Shown here: piece by piece, positions 1-8,320 of the stretch
Numbering within the stretch: the stretch's first letter is position 1
How the letters are laid out: each line of letters opens with the position of its first letter
From: Fibrobacter sp. UWR3
Lineage (GTDB): Bacteria > Fibrobacterota > Fibrobacteria > Fibrobacterales > Fibrobacteraceae
Direction: 5' to 3'
Length of the DNA stretch: 64,000 nucleotides
Assembly: GCF_900143055.1 (NCBI RefSeq)
Contig: NZ_FRCW01000001.1
Location: forward strand, 372,001-436,000
Notes under the pieces: model-generated
What the model was told of the DNA's origin: nothing
Database searches by the model: none
The model's input: the letters and a program-made list of their open reading frames with translations, nothing else
Translations under genes and position numbers: made by a program

Positions 1-2
1 GG

Positions 3-266
3 CTGTTCGTGCTCTCGCTCCTTTCTAGCAAGGGATTCATGGCGCGGTTCTTCTGCATCGGCATCGTGCGCAAGGTGGGCCGCGCGAGTTTCTACCCTTA
101 CCTAATCCACCTGCCGCTCATCACGATTGCTTGGGGTATATGCAACCTGAACACTCCCAAGAACACGCTCCTCTTTATGCTGTTCGTCTACACGGTGAGC
201 ACGCTCTACATGGAGTTCAAGGTCTGGAACAAGAAGCGCAAGAAGCGCCTTGAGCAGGCAAAATAG
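3..266 (+). CDS. Membrane acyltransferase (acyltransferase-3 type), C-terminal part only
   Basis: The frame is already open at the window edge, so this is the last 87 codons of a longer gene. Two hydrophobic segments are visible, the first containing SFYPYLIHLPL and the second LLFMLFVYTVSTLYM, followed by a basic cytoplasmic tail (KKRKKRLEQAK). A Y-L-I-H-x-P motif shortly before the last membrane helices is typical of acyltransferase-3 (OafA-like) enzymes, which acylate surface sugars from the inner membrane. The family call rests on this short stretch only, and another polytopic membrane protein is possible. Confidence 0.5.
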   Translation: MFVLSLLSSKGFMARFFCIGIVRKVGRASFYPYLIHLPLITIAWGICNLNTPKNTLLFMLFVYTVSTLYMEFKVWNKKRKKRLEQAK

Positions 267-463
267 TCCTGCCCCGGTGTGCTCCCGCTCACATCTCTCT
301 GCGAAGGTTTAAAAATCTTTACCGTACTTGCCTGTTTTTGCGAAAAAACGGAACTTTTTGTCGCCGAGTGCAAGTTATTTATTACATGATTGGGGTGGCG
401 GTTTTTGTTCAATCAAATTATATTTTAGATGGGTGGGAATAACAACAAAAAAAGAGGATGTTG

Positions 464-2644
464 ATGAAAAACTTCTTTAAAGCAACAGTGTGCGTGGCCG
501 CCCTGGCCGCAACTTCTGCCATGGCGGGCTCGTTCCCGTTCCCGCAGAACATGAAGAGCCCTCACGGCTACACGATCCCGTTCGCGGATACCCAGGTCAT
601 CAAGGACCACTTCAATCTGTGGAAGCAGGCCTGGTACCAGGATAAGGGCGATGGAAGTGCCTGGGTGCTTGCTCCCGAAGGTACCTGCTCTACGGTTTCT
701 GAAGCTATTGCCTACGGCATGTTGATTACCGTGTATATGGATGAACAGGGCATGTTTGACAAGCTCTACAAAACCTGGACAAACAATGCCGTGAATGGAA
801 ACGGCGGTATGAACTGGCGTATCGGTTGTAGTGGCGGAACAGGTTCTGCATCTGACGCTGACTTCGATGCGGCCCTCGCCCTTATCATGGCTTCCAAGCA
901 GTGGGGCGGTAATTACCTCAACAATGCCAAGTCGCTTATCAGCTGGATTGCCTCGAACGATATCAATGGCAGCCAGATCAAGCCGGGTAACGCCTGGAAC
1001 GATGCATTCAACCCCAGCTATGCCACTACAGCCAACTTCAAACTTTTCCAGGACGTGGCAGGCGGTTCCTGGAATAACGTGATTTCTCAAGCCTATACCG
1101 ACCTGAACGCTTGCCAGAACAGTAAGTCCGGCCTCGTGCCTGACTGGTGCTCTTGGGGAGACCATAAGCCGACCAAAACAAGTGCATCTGTTGCGCAGGA
1201 CGAAGATCCGGGCTTCTTCGACGATGCTGCCCGTACTCCGTGGCGCATGGCTTGGGCTTACTACTGGTACGGTGATACCAAGGCACAGGCCTTCAACAAG
1301 AAGATTAACGACTGGATGATTCCGACTGCCCGTACGGCTAGCGGCATCAACTCCGGCTATTTTGTAAGCGGTCAGGCAGTGACCTCCGAAAAGCGCAACT
1401 TCGTCTCTTCTACCTTCTCGGGTGGTATGGGCATGGCTGCGTCTTCCTTTGACGACGCTGCTTCCAAGGACTTCATGGAATCGGTGTACAAGACACTTTC
1501 CAACCTGAAGAGCTGCAAAACTGCTAGCGGCTGTGGAGAAGGCAGCAATTCCGGTGAAAAGTACTACCCCTCCACTCTCAACATCCTCTACCTCCTCCTC
1601 ATCACGGGTAACATGCCCAACTTCTACGACATGACGGGCTTTACCCAGTTCACTCCGGACCCGAGCCTCGCCAGCGGTGTTTCTACTGCCGAAGGCGTGC
1701 AGCAGGCTTCCAGGGATTCTACGGTCGGTGTTTCCGGATTCTGGAACTGGGGTGCATACCACGACAAGCTCGGTATCGGTACCGTGATGTCTCCGGATTC
1801 GGGTACGTCTCCGCTCTACAAGACCGGCTGCGAAATTACTGCAGAGGCCACCATGGAAATCGGTCCGGAACCGGAATGGACGCAGGCCAAGGCTGATGTG
1901 TGCAAGAATACTCCGGCTCAGTGCGAACTCAAGTACCCGAGCGCCGGTATCGCCATGTCGTTCCTCTCTAATGACAAGAAGGGCGTTAACCTCGATGCTT
2001 TGAAAGTCAAGTATGTCCGTGTGACCGCCAAGACCAAGGGCCCCATCCGTATGGCAATCCTCAACGAGGCAACTGCCGAAGCGGGGGCTGAACCTGGCAT
2101 TTATGTGGATCCTACGGACGATTACACGGCCGTGACTTATGACCTTACTCCGGACCAGTTCGGTTTCAAGGGTACCAACAGCCAGTCTATCGATATTCTT
2201 GACTGGGTCAATGTTTCCACCGCTCCCTCGGGTGAAGATATCATCAAGGTGGTCAAGGGCCTCAAGTGGGAAGTCAAGGACGCCAAGGGTGGTTTCGGTT
2301 CTGTCTCCATCAAGGCGATTGAATTCCTCGATGCCAATAAGCAGGTGATTGACCCGGTCTTGATTACCGGTATTACGGTTCCTGCCACCCAGTGCGGCAC
2401 CAACCCGGGTACGGATGCATTCGTGTTCCGTTCTCTCACCCCGAGCGCGAAGGTCATCGCTTCTGGTTCCCAGATCCAGGTGCTTGGCGCCAAGGTCGGT
2501 TCCGACTACGCCGTGTTCAACATGCAGGGCAAGGTCGTGAAGGCCGGCAAGATCTCCGGTGCAACGCAGGGCATCTCTGTCGCCAACAGGGGCACGTTCC
2601 TCGTGCGCGTCGACGGCAAGATCCACTCCGTGACCGTGAAGTAA
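464..2644 (+). CDS. Secreted glycoside hydrolase family 8 endoglucanase
   Basis: A 726-residue exported enzyme expected to hydrolyse beta-1,4-glucan (cellulose, possibly xylan or mixed-linkage glucan). Residues 1-22 form a signal peptide ending AMA. The GH8 domain covers about residues 25-390: STVSEAIAYGM carries the putative catalytic acid E80, and ASDADFDAALAL (about 129-140) fits the GH8 signature with one substitution. Residues about 400-640 form a beta-rich domain of a type seen on Fibrobacter cellulases. The last about 75 residues resemble a secretion/sorting C-terminal domain ending LVRVDGKIHSVTVK. I chose ATG 464 over ATG 458 because AGAGG at 453-457 then lies 6 bases upstream. It is a single gene with a strong terminator at 2669. 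Cellulase versus xylanase specificity cannot be settled by reading. Confidence 0.9.
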   Translation: MKNFFKATVCVAALAATSAMAGSFPFPQNMKSPHGYTIPFADTQVIKDHFNLWKQAWYQDKGDGSAWVLAPEGTCSTVSEAIAYGMLITVYMDEQGMFDKLYKTWTNNAVNGNGGMNWRIGCSGGTGSASDADFDAALALIMASKQWGGNYLNNAKSLISWIASNDINGSQIKPGNAWNDAFNPSYATTANFKLFQDVAGGSWNNVISQAYTDLNACQNSKSGLVPDWCSWGDHKPTKTSASVAQDEDPGFFDDAARTPWRMAWAYYWYGDTKAQAFNKKINDWMIPTARTASGINSGYFVSGQAVTSEKRNFVSSTFSGGMGMAASSFDDAASKDFMESVYKTLSNLKSCKTASGCGEGSNSGEKYYPSTLNILYLLLITGNMPNFYDMTGFTQFTPDPSLASGVSTAEGVQQASRDSTVGVSGFWNWGAYHDKLGIGTVMSPDSGTSPLYKTGCEITAEATMEIGPEPEWTQAKADVCKNTPAQCELKYPSAGIAMSFLSNDKKGVNLDALKVKYVRVTAKTKGPIRMAILNEATAEAGAEPGIYVDPTDDYTAVTYDLTPDQFGFKGTNSQSIDILDWVNVSTAPSGEDIIKVVKGLKWEVKDAKGGFGSVSIKAIEFLDANKQVIDPVLITGITVPATQCGTNPGTDAFVFRSLTPSAKVIASGSQIQVLGAKVGSDYAVFNMQGKVVKAGKISGATQGISVANRGTFLVRVDGKIHSVTVK

Positions 2645-2668
2645 TTCACTAGCAGACTCTTTTAAGAG

Positions 2669-2698
2669 AACCGTGGCCCGCAAGGCTGCGGTTTTTTT
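2669..2698 (+). terminator. Rho-independent terminator after the GH8 gene
   Basis: A ten-base stem AACCGTGGCC / GGCTGCGGTT (two G-T wobbles) with the five-base loop CGCAA is followed by an uninterrupted T run. It lies 25 bases after the GH8 stop and upstream of the batA promoter, so it separates the two transcription units. Confidence 0.85.
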
Positions 2699-2718
2699 GT
2701 AGGCATAATTGTATGAAC

Positions 2719-2747
2719 TTGCCCGCGACTCTCGGCTTTTGTATATT
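2719..2747 (+). promoter_or_regulatory. Putative promoter of batA-like gene
   Basis: TTGCCC (2719-2724), a 17-base spacer and TATATT (2742-2747). The same spacing and -10 hexamer recur upstream of rplM, rpsB and the 50380 lipoprotein gene. An 8-base inverted repeat CCCGCGAC / GTCGCGGG (2722-2729 and 2752-2759) brackets the -10 box and could be an operator or a leader stem. Confidence 0.6.
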
Positions 2748-2789
2748 CTTTGTCGCGGGACTTGAATCCCGGCTTTTTTGGAGTTTAGA

Positions 2790-3893
2790 ATGGATATTGG
2801 TGCACTTCATTTTCAGAATCCCGAAGCCTTCTGGCTGCTCGTTTTTGTTCCTGTACTTATAGCCCTGTACGTGTATCGCCAGCGCAAACGTAAGAGAACC
2901 ATCAAGTTTCCTGCCCTTTCCATAGCGAAGCGGGCTGTTCCGAGCCGTCGTGTGCGTCTGCGCCACATTGTGCCCGCGTTGCGCCTTGCGGCCCTCTGCT
3001 GCTTCGTGGTGGCGCTTGCCCGCCCGCAGAATGCGATGGAAGTGGAATACACAAATACAGATGGTGTGGATATCATGCTCGCACTCGACGTTTCGGGTTC
3101 CATGGGCACGCTCGACATGCTGACCCGCGCGGAGCAGGCGAAGCTCGGAGTGATGAACGCCGAACGCATCCTCAATTCCGGTGAATACTGGAAATATAGC
3201 CGTATGGGTTACGCGCAGGGGGTGATTGCGGACTTTATCCAGAAGCGCCACAGCGACCGTATTGGGCTTTCTGCCTTCGGTAGCCGTGCCGTGACGCAGT
3301 GCCCGCTTACGCTCGATTACGGGAGCCTGCTCGAGATATTGAAGGCAACGGACGAGCTTGCGAAGGATTCCATTATCGCGGGTCGCACGGCGATTGGCGA
3401 TGGCCTGATGAACGCGCTTGCACGCCTGCAGAAGTCCGAGGCAAAATCGAAGGTGGTGGTGCTCCTGACTGACGGGCGCGACAATGCGAGCGTGATTTCG
3501 CCGGTCCGTGCCGCGGATGTGGCGCAGTCGCTGGGCGTGAAGGTCTATACCGTGGGCGTAGGCAAGAGGAGGGGCAAGATTCTCGCCTTCCAGCAGAACC
3601 CTTGGACGGGCGAAATCTCGTGGGGCGAACGCGACATCACTCCCGAAGAGGAGGTTGACGAATCTACCCTCAAGGAAGTCGCCGCAAAGACGGGAGGCAA
3701 GTTCTACCGCGCCGAGAACAAGGAACAGCTCGAGGAAATCTACTCGGAAATTGACCAGCTCGAGAAGACCGAAATCGAGACGGTCGCCTACGCGCGGTAT
3801 GCCGAGAAGTTCTACCCGTGGCTCCTGGCGGGAGCCTTCCTGATTCTGCTGGAGCTGCTGCTCGCGAATACGCGCTTCGTGCGCATTCCGTAA
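2790..3893 (+). CDS. batA: BatA-type VWA-domain membrane protein
   Basis: A 367-residue inner-membrane protein with an N-terminal helix (about 12-27), a second helix (about 60-80, ending VALARPQNA), a VWA domain carrying the MIDAS motif D100-V-S-G-S, and a C-terminal helix (about 340-360). This order is typical of BatA from aerotolerance (Bat) operons, proteins thought to work with a MoxR AAA ATPase in envelope complex assembly or stress tolerance. ATG 2790 has GGAG six bases upstream; an in-frame TTG at 2778 would overlap that site. A batB-type gene lies 1.3 kb downstream but is separated by an opposite-strand gene. No MoxR or BatD is in the window. BatA versus BatB naming is by motif resemblance. 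Confidence 0.8.
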   Translation: MDIGALHFQNPEAFWLLVFVPVLIALYVYRQRKRKRTIKFPALSIAKRAVPSRRVRLRHIVPALRLAALCCFVVALARPQNAMEVEYTNTDGVDIMLALDVSGSMGTLDMLTRAEQAKLGVMNAERILNSGEYWKYSRMGYAQGVIADFIQKRHSDRIGLSAFGSRAVTQCPLTLDYGSLLEILKATDELAKDSIIAGRTAIGDGLMNALARLQKSEAKSKVVVLLTDGRDNASVISPVRAADVAQSLGVKVYTVGVGKRRGKILAFQQNPWTGEISWGERDITPEEEVDESTLKEVAAKTGGKFYRAENKEQLEEIYSEIDQLEKTEIETVAYARYAEKFYPWLLAGAFLILLELLLANTRFVRIP

Positions 3894-5009
3894 TTATAGC
3901 GGTGTCGCGGGCTTGATGCAGTTGCTTTCGGCTTTCTCGAGGAACGTGTCTATTGTGCGAGTCTCGGACGTGCCGTATTCTGACCAGTGTATGCTGAACG
4001 TGATGGGCCACGGACCCTGCAGGAGTTCCGTACTCGATGCGCTTGCTGCAATCAGCTTGTTTGCAAATGCCTCGATTTCTGCGAAGTCGCTGCATTCGGT
4101 AACAATCGCGAAGGTCGCCTTGCCGTAGCGGGCGATAAACGTGCCGCGCTGGACGCTCTGCTCGCGCAGGAATGTCGCAAGTTTCTGGAGGGCGACCACG
4201 CAGGCCTTTTTGCCGTGCTTCTTTTTCCTTGCCTTGAAATTGTCTATCTCTATCTTGAGAAGGAATAGCCTCTTGGCCGGGTCCTGGCTCTGCGTGATGG
4301 ATTCCAGGTACGACGACAGCTTGTTCGTGTTGTTGAGCCTTGTTGTTAGGTCTACGGTAATATGCTGTCGGGTGCGGTACATGTGGATAAACAGGGTAAC
4401 GAGGACGAATACTGTCGAGGTTATGGGGAGCTCGTAGAATTTCGCCTGCAGGATCAGGGTGAGTAGCGGGATGAGCATGACGATTGCGATTATGTAGAAA
4501 CACCGCCTATGGAGCTTGTTGGTGCATTTGCTTGCCTTTTTTAGGCAGAGTCCGGATGCCGCTGCAATGTAGAGGATGGAAAGCATGTTCAGCAAGGCCC
4601 ATAGGTAGGGATTCATGTCGGTTGGTCCATCCGTCAGGTGCATCAGCGCGTCGACGAGGGCGATTGCGCTGACGATGACGCTCGGGCCTATGATGGGGAT
4701 GAGCCACTTGCGCAACGTGTAGGTATTTGCCGATGTCGAGTAGAAAACGGAAAGGAACCAGCAGCAGCCCATGCAGATACAGGCGATGATCTTGAAACTA
4801 TTGATAAGCCTGATAATGGGAATGTTTGATTCGGGAACGAGTAGCCCGAGCGAGTTCATCACGCTGAATAGGATGGATGTTTCTACAAGGCACTGGAATG
4901 CGCGTGCCGATTTCTCCAGGACAGCACGTTCCCTGTTGCCGTACCATATCATCAGGTACACGATAACGCTGATAATGTCGATTTCGATTCTAAAAGCGTC
5001 TATTCCCAT
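3894..5009 (-). CDS. Membrane protein with degenerate GGDEF-like domain
   Basis: A 371-residue protein. Residues about 10-215 contain roughly seven hydrophobic helices, like 7TM sensor modules. Residues about 225-365 follow the GGDEF fold pattern (DLTTRLNN near the start, then FLLKIEIDNFK), but the catalytic loop reads ARYGKATFAIV in place of RYGGDEF. The active-site Gly-Gly-Asp-Glu is therefore gone and diguanylate cyclase activity is unlikely. It could act as a receptor or scaffold, but no function is assigned. ATG 5009 is preferred; GTG 5015 is also possible and neither has a clear ribosome-binding site. The stop codon directly abuts the convergent batA-like stop (3891-3893). Confidence 0.65.
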   Translation of the reverse strand: MGIDAFRIEIDIISVIVYLMIWYGNRERAVLEKSARAFQCLVETSILFSVMNSLGLLVPESNIPIIRLINSFKIIACICMGCCWFLSVFYSTSANTYTLRKWLIPIIGPSVIVSAIALVDALMHLTDGPTDMNPYLWALLNMLSILYIAAASGLCLKKASKCTNKLHRRCFYIIAIVMLIPLLTLILQAKFYELPITSTVFVLVTLFIHMYRTRQHITVDLTTRLNNTNKLSSYLESITQSQDPAKRLFLLKIEIDNFKARKKKHGKKACVVALQKLATFLREQSVQRGTFIARYGKATFAIVTECSDFAEIEAFANKLIAASASSTELLQGPWPITFSIHWSEYGTSETRTIDTFLEKAESNCIKPATPL

Positions 5010-5029
5010 AATCACTGTCCGATAAGTAA

Positions 5030-5059
5030 AATATATCTTTTGCTTAACAATAATAACAA
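5030..5059 (-). promoter_or_regulatory. Putative promoter of the degenerate-GGDEF gene
   Basis: Read on the minus strand, TTGTTA (5059-5054), an 18-base spacer and TATATT (5035-5030), about 20 bases before the start codon. The region is very AT-rich, so the match is only moderately specific. Confidence 0.4.
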
Positions 5060-5192
5060 TTTATTCGAAAAAAGCATTTTTTTGTGATTATTGGGCAAAA
5101 TAATGCAAAAAACGGGGCAAAAAAGGCTGTTTTTTGTATATTCAGGGTGTCGCGGGACGCGTGCCCGCAGTTTTCCGATTCCGGAGGATTTG

Positions 5193-6221
5193 ATGCGTTT
5201 TGCTGAACCGAACTTCTTGTGGTGCCTGTTTACGCTCCCGCTATTTGCGCTGCTGTTCTACTATGCCTACCGCCGTCGCAAGAAACTTGCCGCAAGGTTT
5301 GTCTCGCTCTCGATGCTCCCGAAACTCTCGACGAGCGTATCGCCGTGGCGCAGGCTCGTGAAGGTTTTCTTGCTCCTGCTGGCGCTTGCCTTCCTGTTCG
5401 TGGCTCTTGCCCGCCCGCAGTGGGGCCGCAAGATGGAGCATATCGAGCGCAGGGGTCTCGACCTTGTGCTTCTGCAGGATATTTCGCTCTCGATGCTGGC
5501 CGAGGACGTGAAGCCGAACCGCTTGGTGCGCAGTCGCCACGAGATTTCGTCGTTCCTGGAAAGTCTTTCGGGTGACCGCGTGGGCCTGGTCGCGTTCAGC
5601 GGCGAGGCGCAGGTGATGGTGCCATTGACGCTTGACTATGGAACTGTGCAGATGATGCTCCGGGAGCTGAATCCGGGCTGGCTCATGCCGGGTACGAACC
5701 TGGAAAATGCCATCCGCAAGGGGATGAGCCTGTTCAGGAATTCTGGCGGGGCGGGCAAGTACTCCGTGATGATATTGATGAGTGACGGCGAGGAACTCGA
5801 GGATGCCGCCGTGAATGCCGCGAAGGAAGCGGCAGAGATGGGTATCAAGATTTATACCATCGGTATCGGCAGTCGCGAGGGCGTGCCCATACCGGTGAAG
5901 TCGCGCAATGGCGATGTCGCCTACAAGAAGGACATGCAGGGGAATATCGTGACGACGCGCCTTGAGGAAGGGACGCTCCAGGAGATTGCGAGTGTGACCG
6001 GTGCGCTGTATTTCTACGCGAGCCCGGGCGAGTTCCAGTTGCAGAAGGTGTTGACCGAGATTGCGGGCATGGAGAAGAAGGAACAGGCGTCCGACCGCAT
6101 GGAAAACTATCAGGACCGCTACCAGATTTTCCTCGGGCTAGCCGCCCTCCTGTTCCTGATAGAGGCTGTCGTGTCGGAGCGCGGCCGCCACCGCAAGCAA
6201 CTCGCCGGCCGTTTCAGCTAA
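5193..6221 (+). CDS. batB: BatB-type VWA-domain membrane protein
   Basis: A 342-residue membrane protein with the order of the 2790 gene: an N-terminal helix (about 8-25), a second helix (about 52-72, ending FVALARPQWG), a VWA domain with MIDAS D96-I-S-L-S followed by MLAEDVKPNRL, a hallmark of BatB-like proteins, and a C-terminal helix (about 310-330). ATG 5193 is chosen because GGAGG (5183-5187) sits five bases upstream; an open frame runs back to 5091 but gives non-conserved sequence. Its leader shares TTTTGTATATTC and TGTCGCGGGAC with the batA-like leader, suggesting that the two separated genes are co-regulated copies of a common unit. Confidence 0.8.
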   Translation: MRFAEPNFLWCLFTLPLFALLFYYAYRRRKKLAARFVSLSMLPKLSTSVSPWRRLVKVFLLLLALAFLFVALARPQWGRKMEHIERRGLDLVLLQDISLSMLAEDVKPNRLVRSRHEISSFLESLSGDRVGLVAFSGEAQVMVPLTLDYGTVQMMLRELNPGWLMPGTNLENAIRKGMSLFRNSGGAGKYSVMILMSDGEELEDAAVNAAKEAAEMGIKIYTIGIGSREGVPIPVKSRNGDVAYKKDMQGNIVTTRLEEGTLQEIASVTGALYFYASPGEFQLQKVLTEIAGMEKKEQASDRMENYQDRYQIFLGLAALLFLIEAVVSERGRHRKQLAGRFS

Positions 6222-6289
6222 GGGCCTGTGGCGACGCTCTCTCTTATTTATGTTGGCTTCGGACGAGACTCGCACGCTCTTTTGTAAGT

Positions 6290-6332
6290 CTTAAAACCAA
6301 AGGGGCGGCACACCACGAGCCGTCCCTTGGTT
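6290..6332. repeat. Hairpin repeat, copy 1
   Basis: The unit begins CTTAAAACCAAAGGGG and forms a stem of ACCAAAGGGGCGGC (6296-6309) against GCCGTCCCTTGGT (6319-6331) with one bulge or mismatch and a nine-base loop. It differs at one position from the unit at 6516. It looks like an extragenic palindromic repeat; no T run follows, so it is not a classic terminator. Confidence 0.75.
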
Positions 6333-6515
6333 CGTGAGCCGTAGGCGACTCGTATTGCGATGTTATCGCATAAACCGGCGCCTCAACAATAGAAACAAGT
6401 AAACTTGTTTCTGCTGCACTCGGCTTAGGTTTATTTAACGAGTCGTCGCAGGCGAAAGTGAGTGAGGAACCGTAGGTTTCAAAACCTGAAACGACGAACG
6501 AACGGTCTCGTAAAA

Positions 6516-6558
6516 CTTAAAACCAAAGGGGCGGCACACCACGTGCCGTCCCTTGGTT
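6516..6558. repeat. Hairpin repeat, copy 2
   Basis: Second copy of the 43-base unit, 226 bases downstream in the same orientation. It differs only in the loop (ACGTGCC versus ACGAGCC). Direct repetition of an imperfect palindrome in a non-coding stretch suggests a dispersed repeat family. Confidence 0.75.
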
Positions 6559-6576
6559 TTAAGGAGAATAGAGAAA

Positions 6577-6656
6577 AGCCCTTCGGGTGGATTTGTCTCT
6601 CTTGGAGACGGGCGGCTCGCGTTTGCGACACCGAGTTGATATCCACCGGAGGGGCT
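6577..6656. repeat. Nested inverted-repeat element
   Basis: The outer arms AGCCCTTCGGGTGGAT (6577-6592) and ATCCACCGGAGGGGCT (6641-6656) pair at 14 of 16 positions. Between them lie hairpins GTCTC/GAGAC (6595-6599 with 6605-6609) and TCGC/GCGA (6617-6620 with 6625-6628). The whole would fold as a three-way junction. It is either a structured RNA or a palindromic mobile repeat; there is no tRNA-like sequence. Confidence 0.5.
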
Positions 6657-6766
6657 CAATAAGTAATATAACGCCTTTTTCTAAAAAAGGGCGGGTCGAC
6701 GCGAAAATCAATACTCCAACTTGGAAGAAGCCACTCCCGCAGGCATTAAAATCTATATTATAGACA

Positions 6767-8317
6767 ATGCGAAAAGTTTATAGTTCATTGTTTGGCCTGG
6801 TGAGTGGGGTCGCCTGCATTGTGGCGTGCTCCTCGGCACCGGAACCGTCCGCCGAACCCGTGGCGCAGCCCGCGCCCGCCCCGGCCGTGGAATCAGCACC
6901 CGTGCAAGCGGCCGCCGCACCTGCGGATACCGAGAAGGGGCCCACGCTGCCGGCATCCTACAAGGATATTGTCTACCCGGAATACAAGTACGTGGCGCCC
7001 TACCCGAAGGACTACCGCGTAGAAATTGCCGAAGGCATTTCCGGTTACATCGTTGCCGATTCTAGCCTCCCGCTGGTGAACCTCTCCGTGTATTTCGATA
7101 ATCCGGAAGTCGCTTCGACCATCAAGGATGCTGCCGCCTCCGGGATGGTAGGCGCCATGTTCCGCCGTGGTGGCAGTACGCACATATCGGCGCACGCCCT
7201 CGACGATACGCTCGAGTTTATCAGTGCGGGCCTTTCTACAAGCTCCGGTACCTGGATTTCCAGTTTCTCGATAGATTGCCTTTCGAAGGACTTCGCTTCC
7301 ATGCTGGATATGGCGGGGAAGGTAATTTCTTCTCCCGCATTCGACGCGAAGCAGCTTGAAATCGTGAAGACGAACTACGTGACCTCCCACGAACAGCGTT
7401 ACGACACTCCCGCGAAGGTGCTTTCGGCCTTGAGGACCAAGGTCAACTATGCCCCGAACCCGAGGCTGTGGGACCCAACTCTCGAAGAATACAAGAAGGT
7501 TTCCGTTAACGACATGAAGCGCCTTTCGGTATCTACCTTCGCGTCCAAGCACATCGTGTTCGCGCTGTCGGGTGACGTGAAACGCGACTCCGCGGTTGCC
7601 ATGCTCAAGGAATTCTTCGCGACGCTTCGCAAGTCGGCCGATGCGAAGGCGAAGCCTTCTCCCTACAGTGCCCCGCAGCCGCTCGTGTTCCTGAACAAGC
7701 CGGGCACCTACGTGGTGGACAAGGATATCACGCAGGCGAATATCTCGATGAACCAGCCCTTCGTGAAGCGACCGCATCCGGATTACTACCCGACGGCTGT
7801 CGCGAACTTCATTCTCGGTGGCGGCAGTTTTGCCTCGCGCCTCATGACGCGCGTACGTAGCGACGAGGGCCTTGCCTACCACATCAGCAGCCGTGCGGGC
7901 AACGACTACCGCGATACGGCGATGATTTCGATCAGCCTGCAGACGAAGGTGGAATCCGCCGCGTTCGCGCTGAAGCTCGTGTTCGAGGAAATCGAGAAAC
8001 TTGCGAAGGATGGCCCCACGGAAGAGGAACTCGCGATGGCGAAGAAGACTCTCGTGGAAAGCCTTCCCGGCCTGTTCGATTCCCCGTCATCGACGGCGGC
8101 AATTTTTGCGGGCGATGAACTGCTGGGCAAGAGTCCGGACCATTACCTCGACTACGTGAAGGAAATCAATGCCGTGACCGCCGACCAGGTGAAGGCGATG
8201 ATTGCGAAGTACTACGCCAAGGACAAGATGACGATATCTGTAGTGGGTCCGGTCGCAAAGCTTGAGGCCCTGAAGCCCTTTACGGTTGTCCCGCTCGATA
8301 GTCTCGATATCAGGTAG
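6767..8317 (+). CDS. M16-family peptidase-like lipoprotein lacking the zinc motif
   Basis: A 516-residue lipoprotein. The N-terminus ends in CIVAC with lipobox Cys about 21, followed by a Pro/Ala/Glu-rich linker to about residue 60. Two M16 domains follow. The first should carry HxxEH but instead reads GSTHISAHALDD, with no such motif anywhere. The second has the substrate-binding R/Y region (RVRSDEGLAYH, about 364-374). M16B enzymes often work as pairs of one catalytic and one R/Y subunit, so this is probably the non-catalytic partner; no HxxEH partner is adjacent. The start codon lies seven bases after a TATATT box, so the mRNA may be leaderless. It is three bases upstream of the next gene. 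Confidence 0.8.
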   Translation: MRKVYSSLFGLVSGVACIVACSSAPEPSAEPVAQPAPAPAVESAPVQAAAAPADTEKGPTLPASYKDIVYPEYKYVAPYPKDYRVEIAEGISGYIVADSSLPLVNLSVYFDNPEVASTIKDAAASGMVGAMFRRGGSTHISAHALDDTLEFISAGLSTSSGTWISSFSIDCLSKDFASMLDMAGKVISSPAFDAKQLEIVKTNYVTSHEQRYDTPAKVLSALRTKVNYAPNPRLWDPTLEEYKKVSVNDMKRLSVSTFASKHIVFALSGDVKRDSAVAMLKEFFATLRKSADAKAKPSPYSAPQPLVFLNKPGTYVVDKDITQANISMNQPFVKRPHPDYYPTAVANFILGGGSFASRLMTRVRSDEGLAYHISSRAGNDYRDTAMISISLQTKVESAAFALKLVFEEIEKLAKDGPTEEELAMAKKTLVESLPGLFDSPSSTAAIFAGDELLGKSPDHYLDYVKEINAVTADQVKAMIAKYYAKDKMTISVVGPVAKLEALKPFTVVPLDSLDIR

Positions 8318-8320
8318 TCT

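Larger units (their letters stand above)
6222..6766. other. Gene-free region with repeated hairpins
   Basis: These 545 bases contain no convincing gene; the short frames on both strands have no family features. The region holds two near-identical 43-base hairpin units (6290-6332 and 6516-6558), a perfect 9-base stem with a two-base loop (6392-6411), and a nested hairpin element at 6577-6656 with an imperfect 16-base outer stem. It ends in TATATT (about 6754-6759), a few bases before the start of the M16 gene. Confidence 0.7.

Noticed and set aside
425-2683. 752-codon open frame on the minus strand opposite the GH8 gene
   Set aside because: It is antisense to a clear GH8 enzyme, rich in Arg/His/Gly with no domain, and results from biased third positions in the real gene.
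6435-6662. Short frames on both strands in the hairpin-rich region (66 and 74 codons)
   Set aside because: They span the hairpin repeats, have no ribosome-binding site and no recognisable features, and overlap each other.
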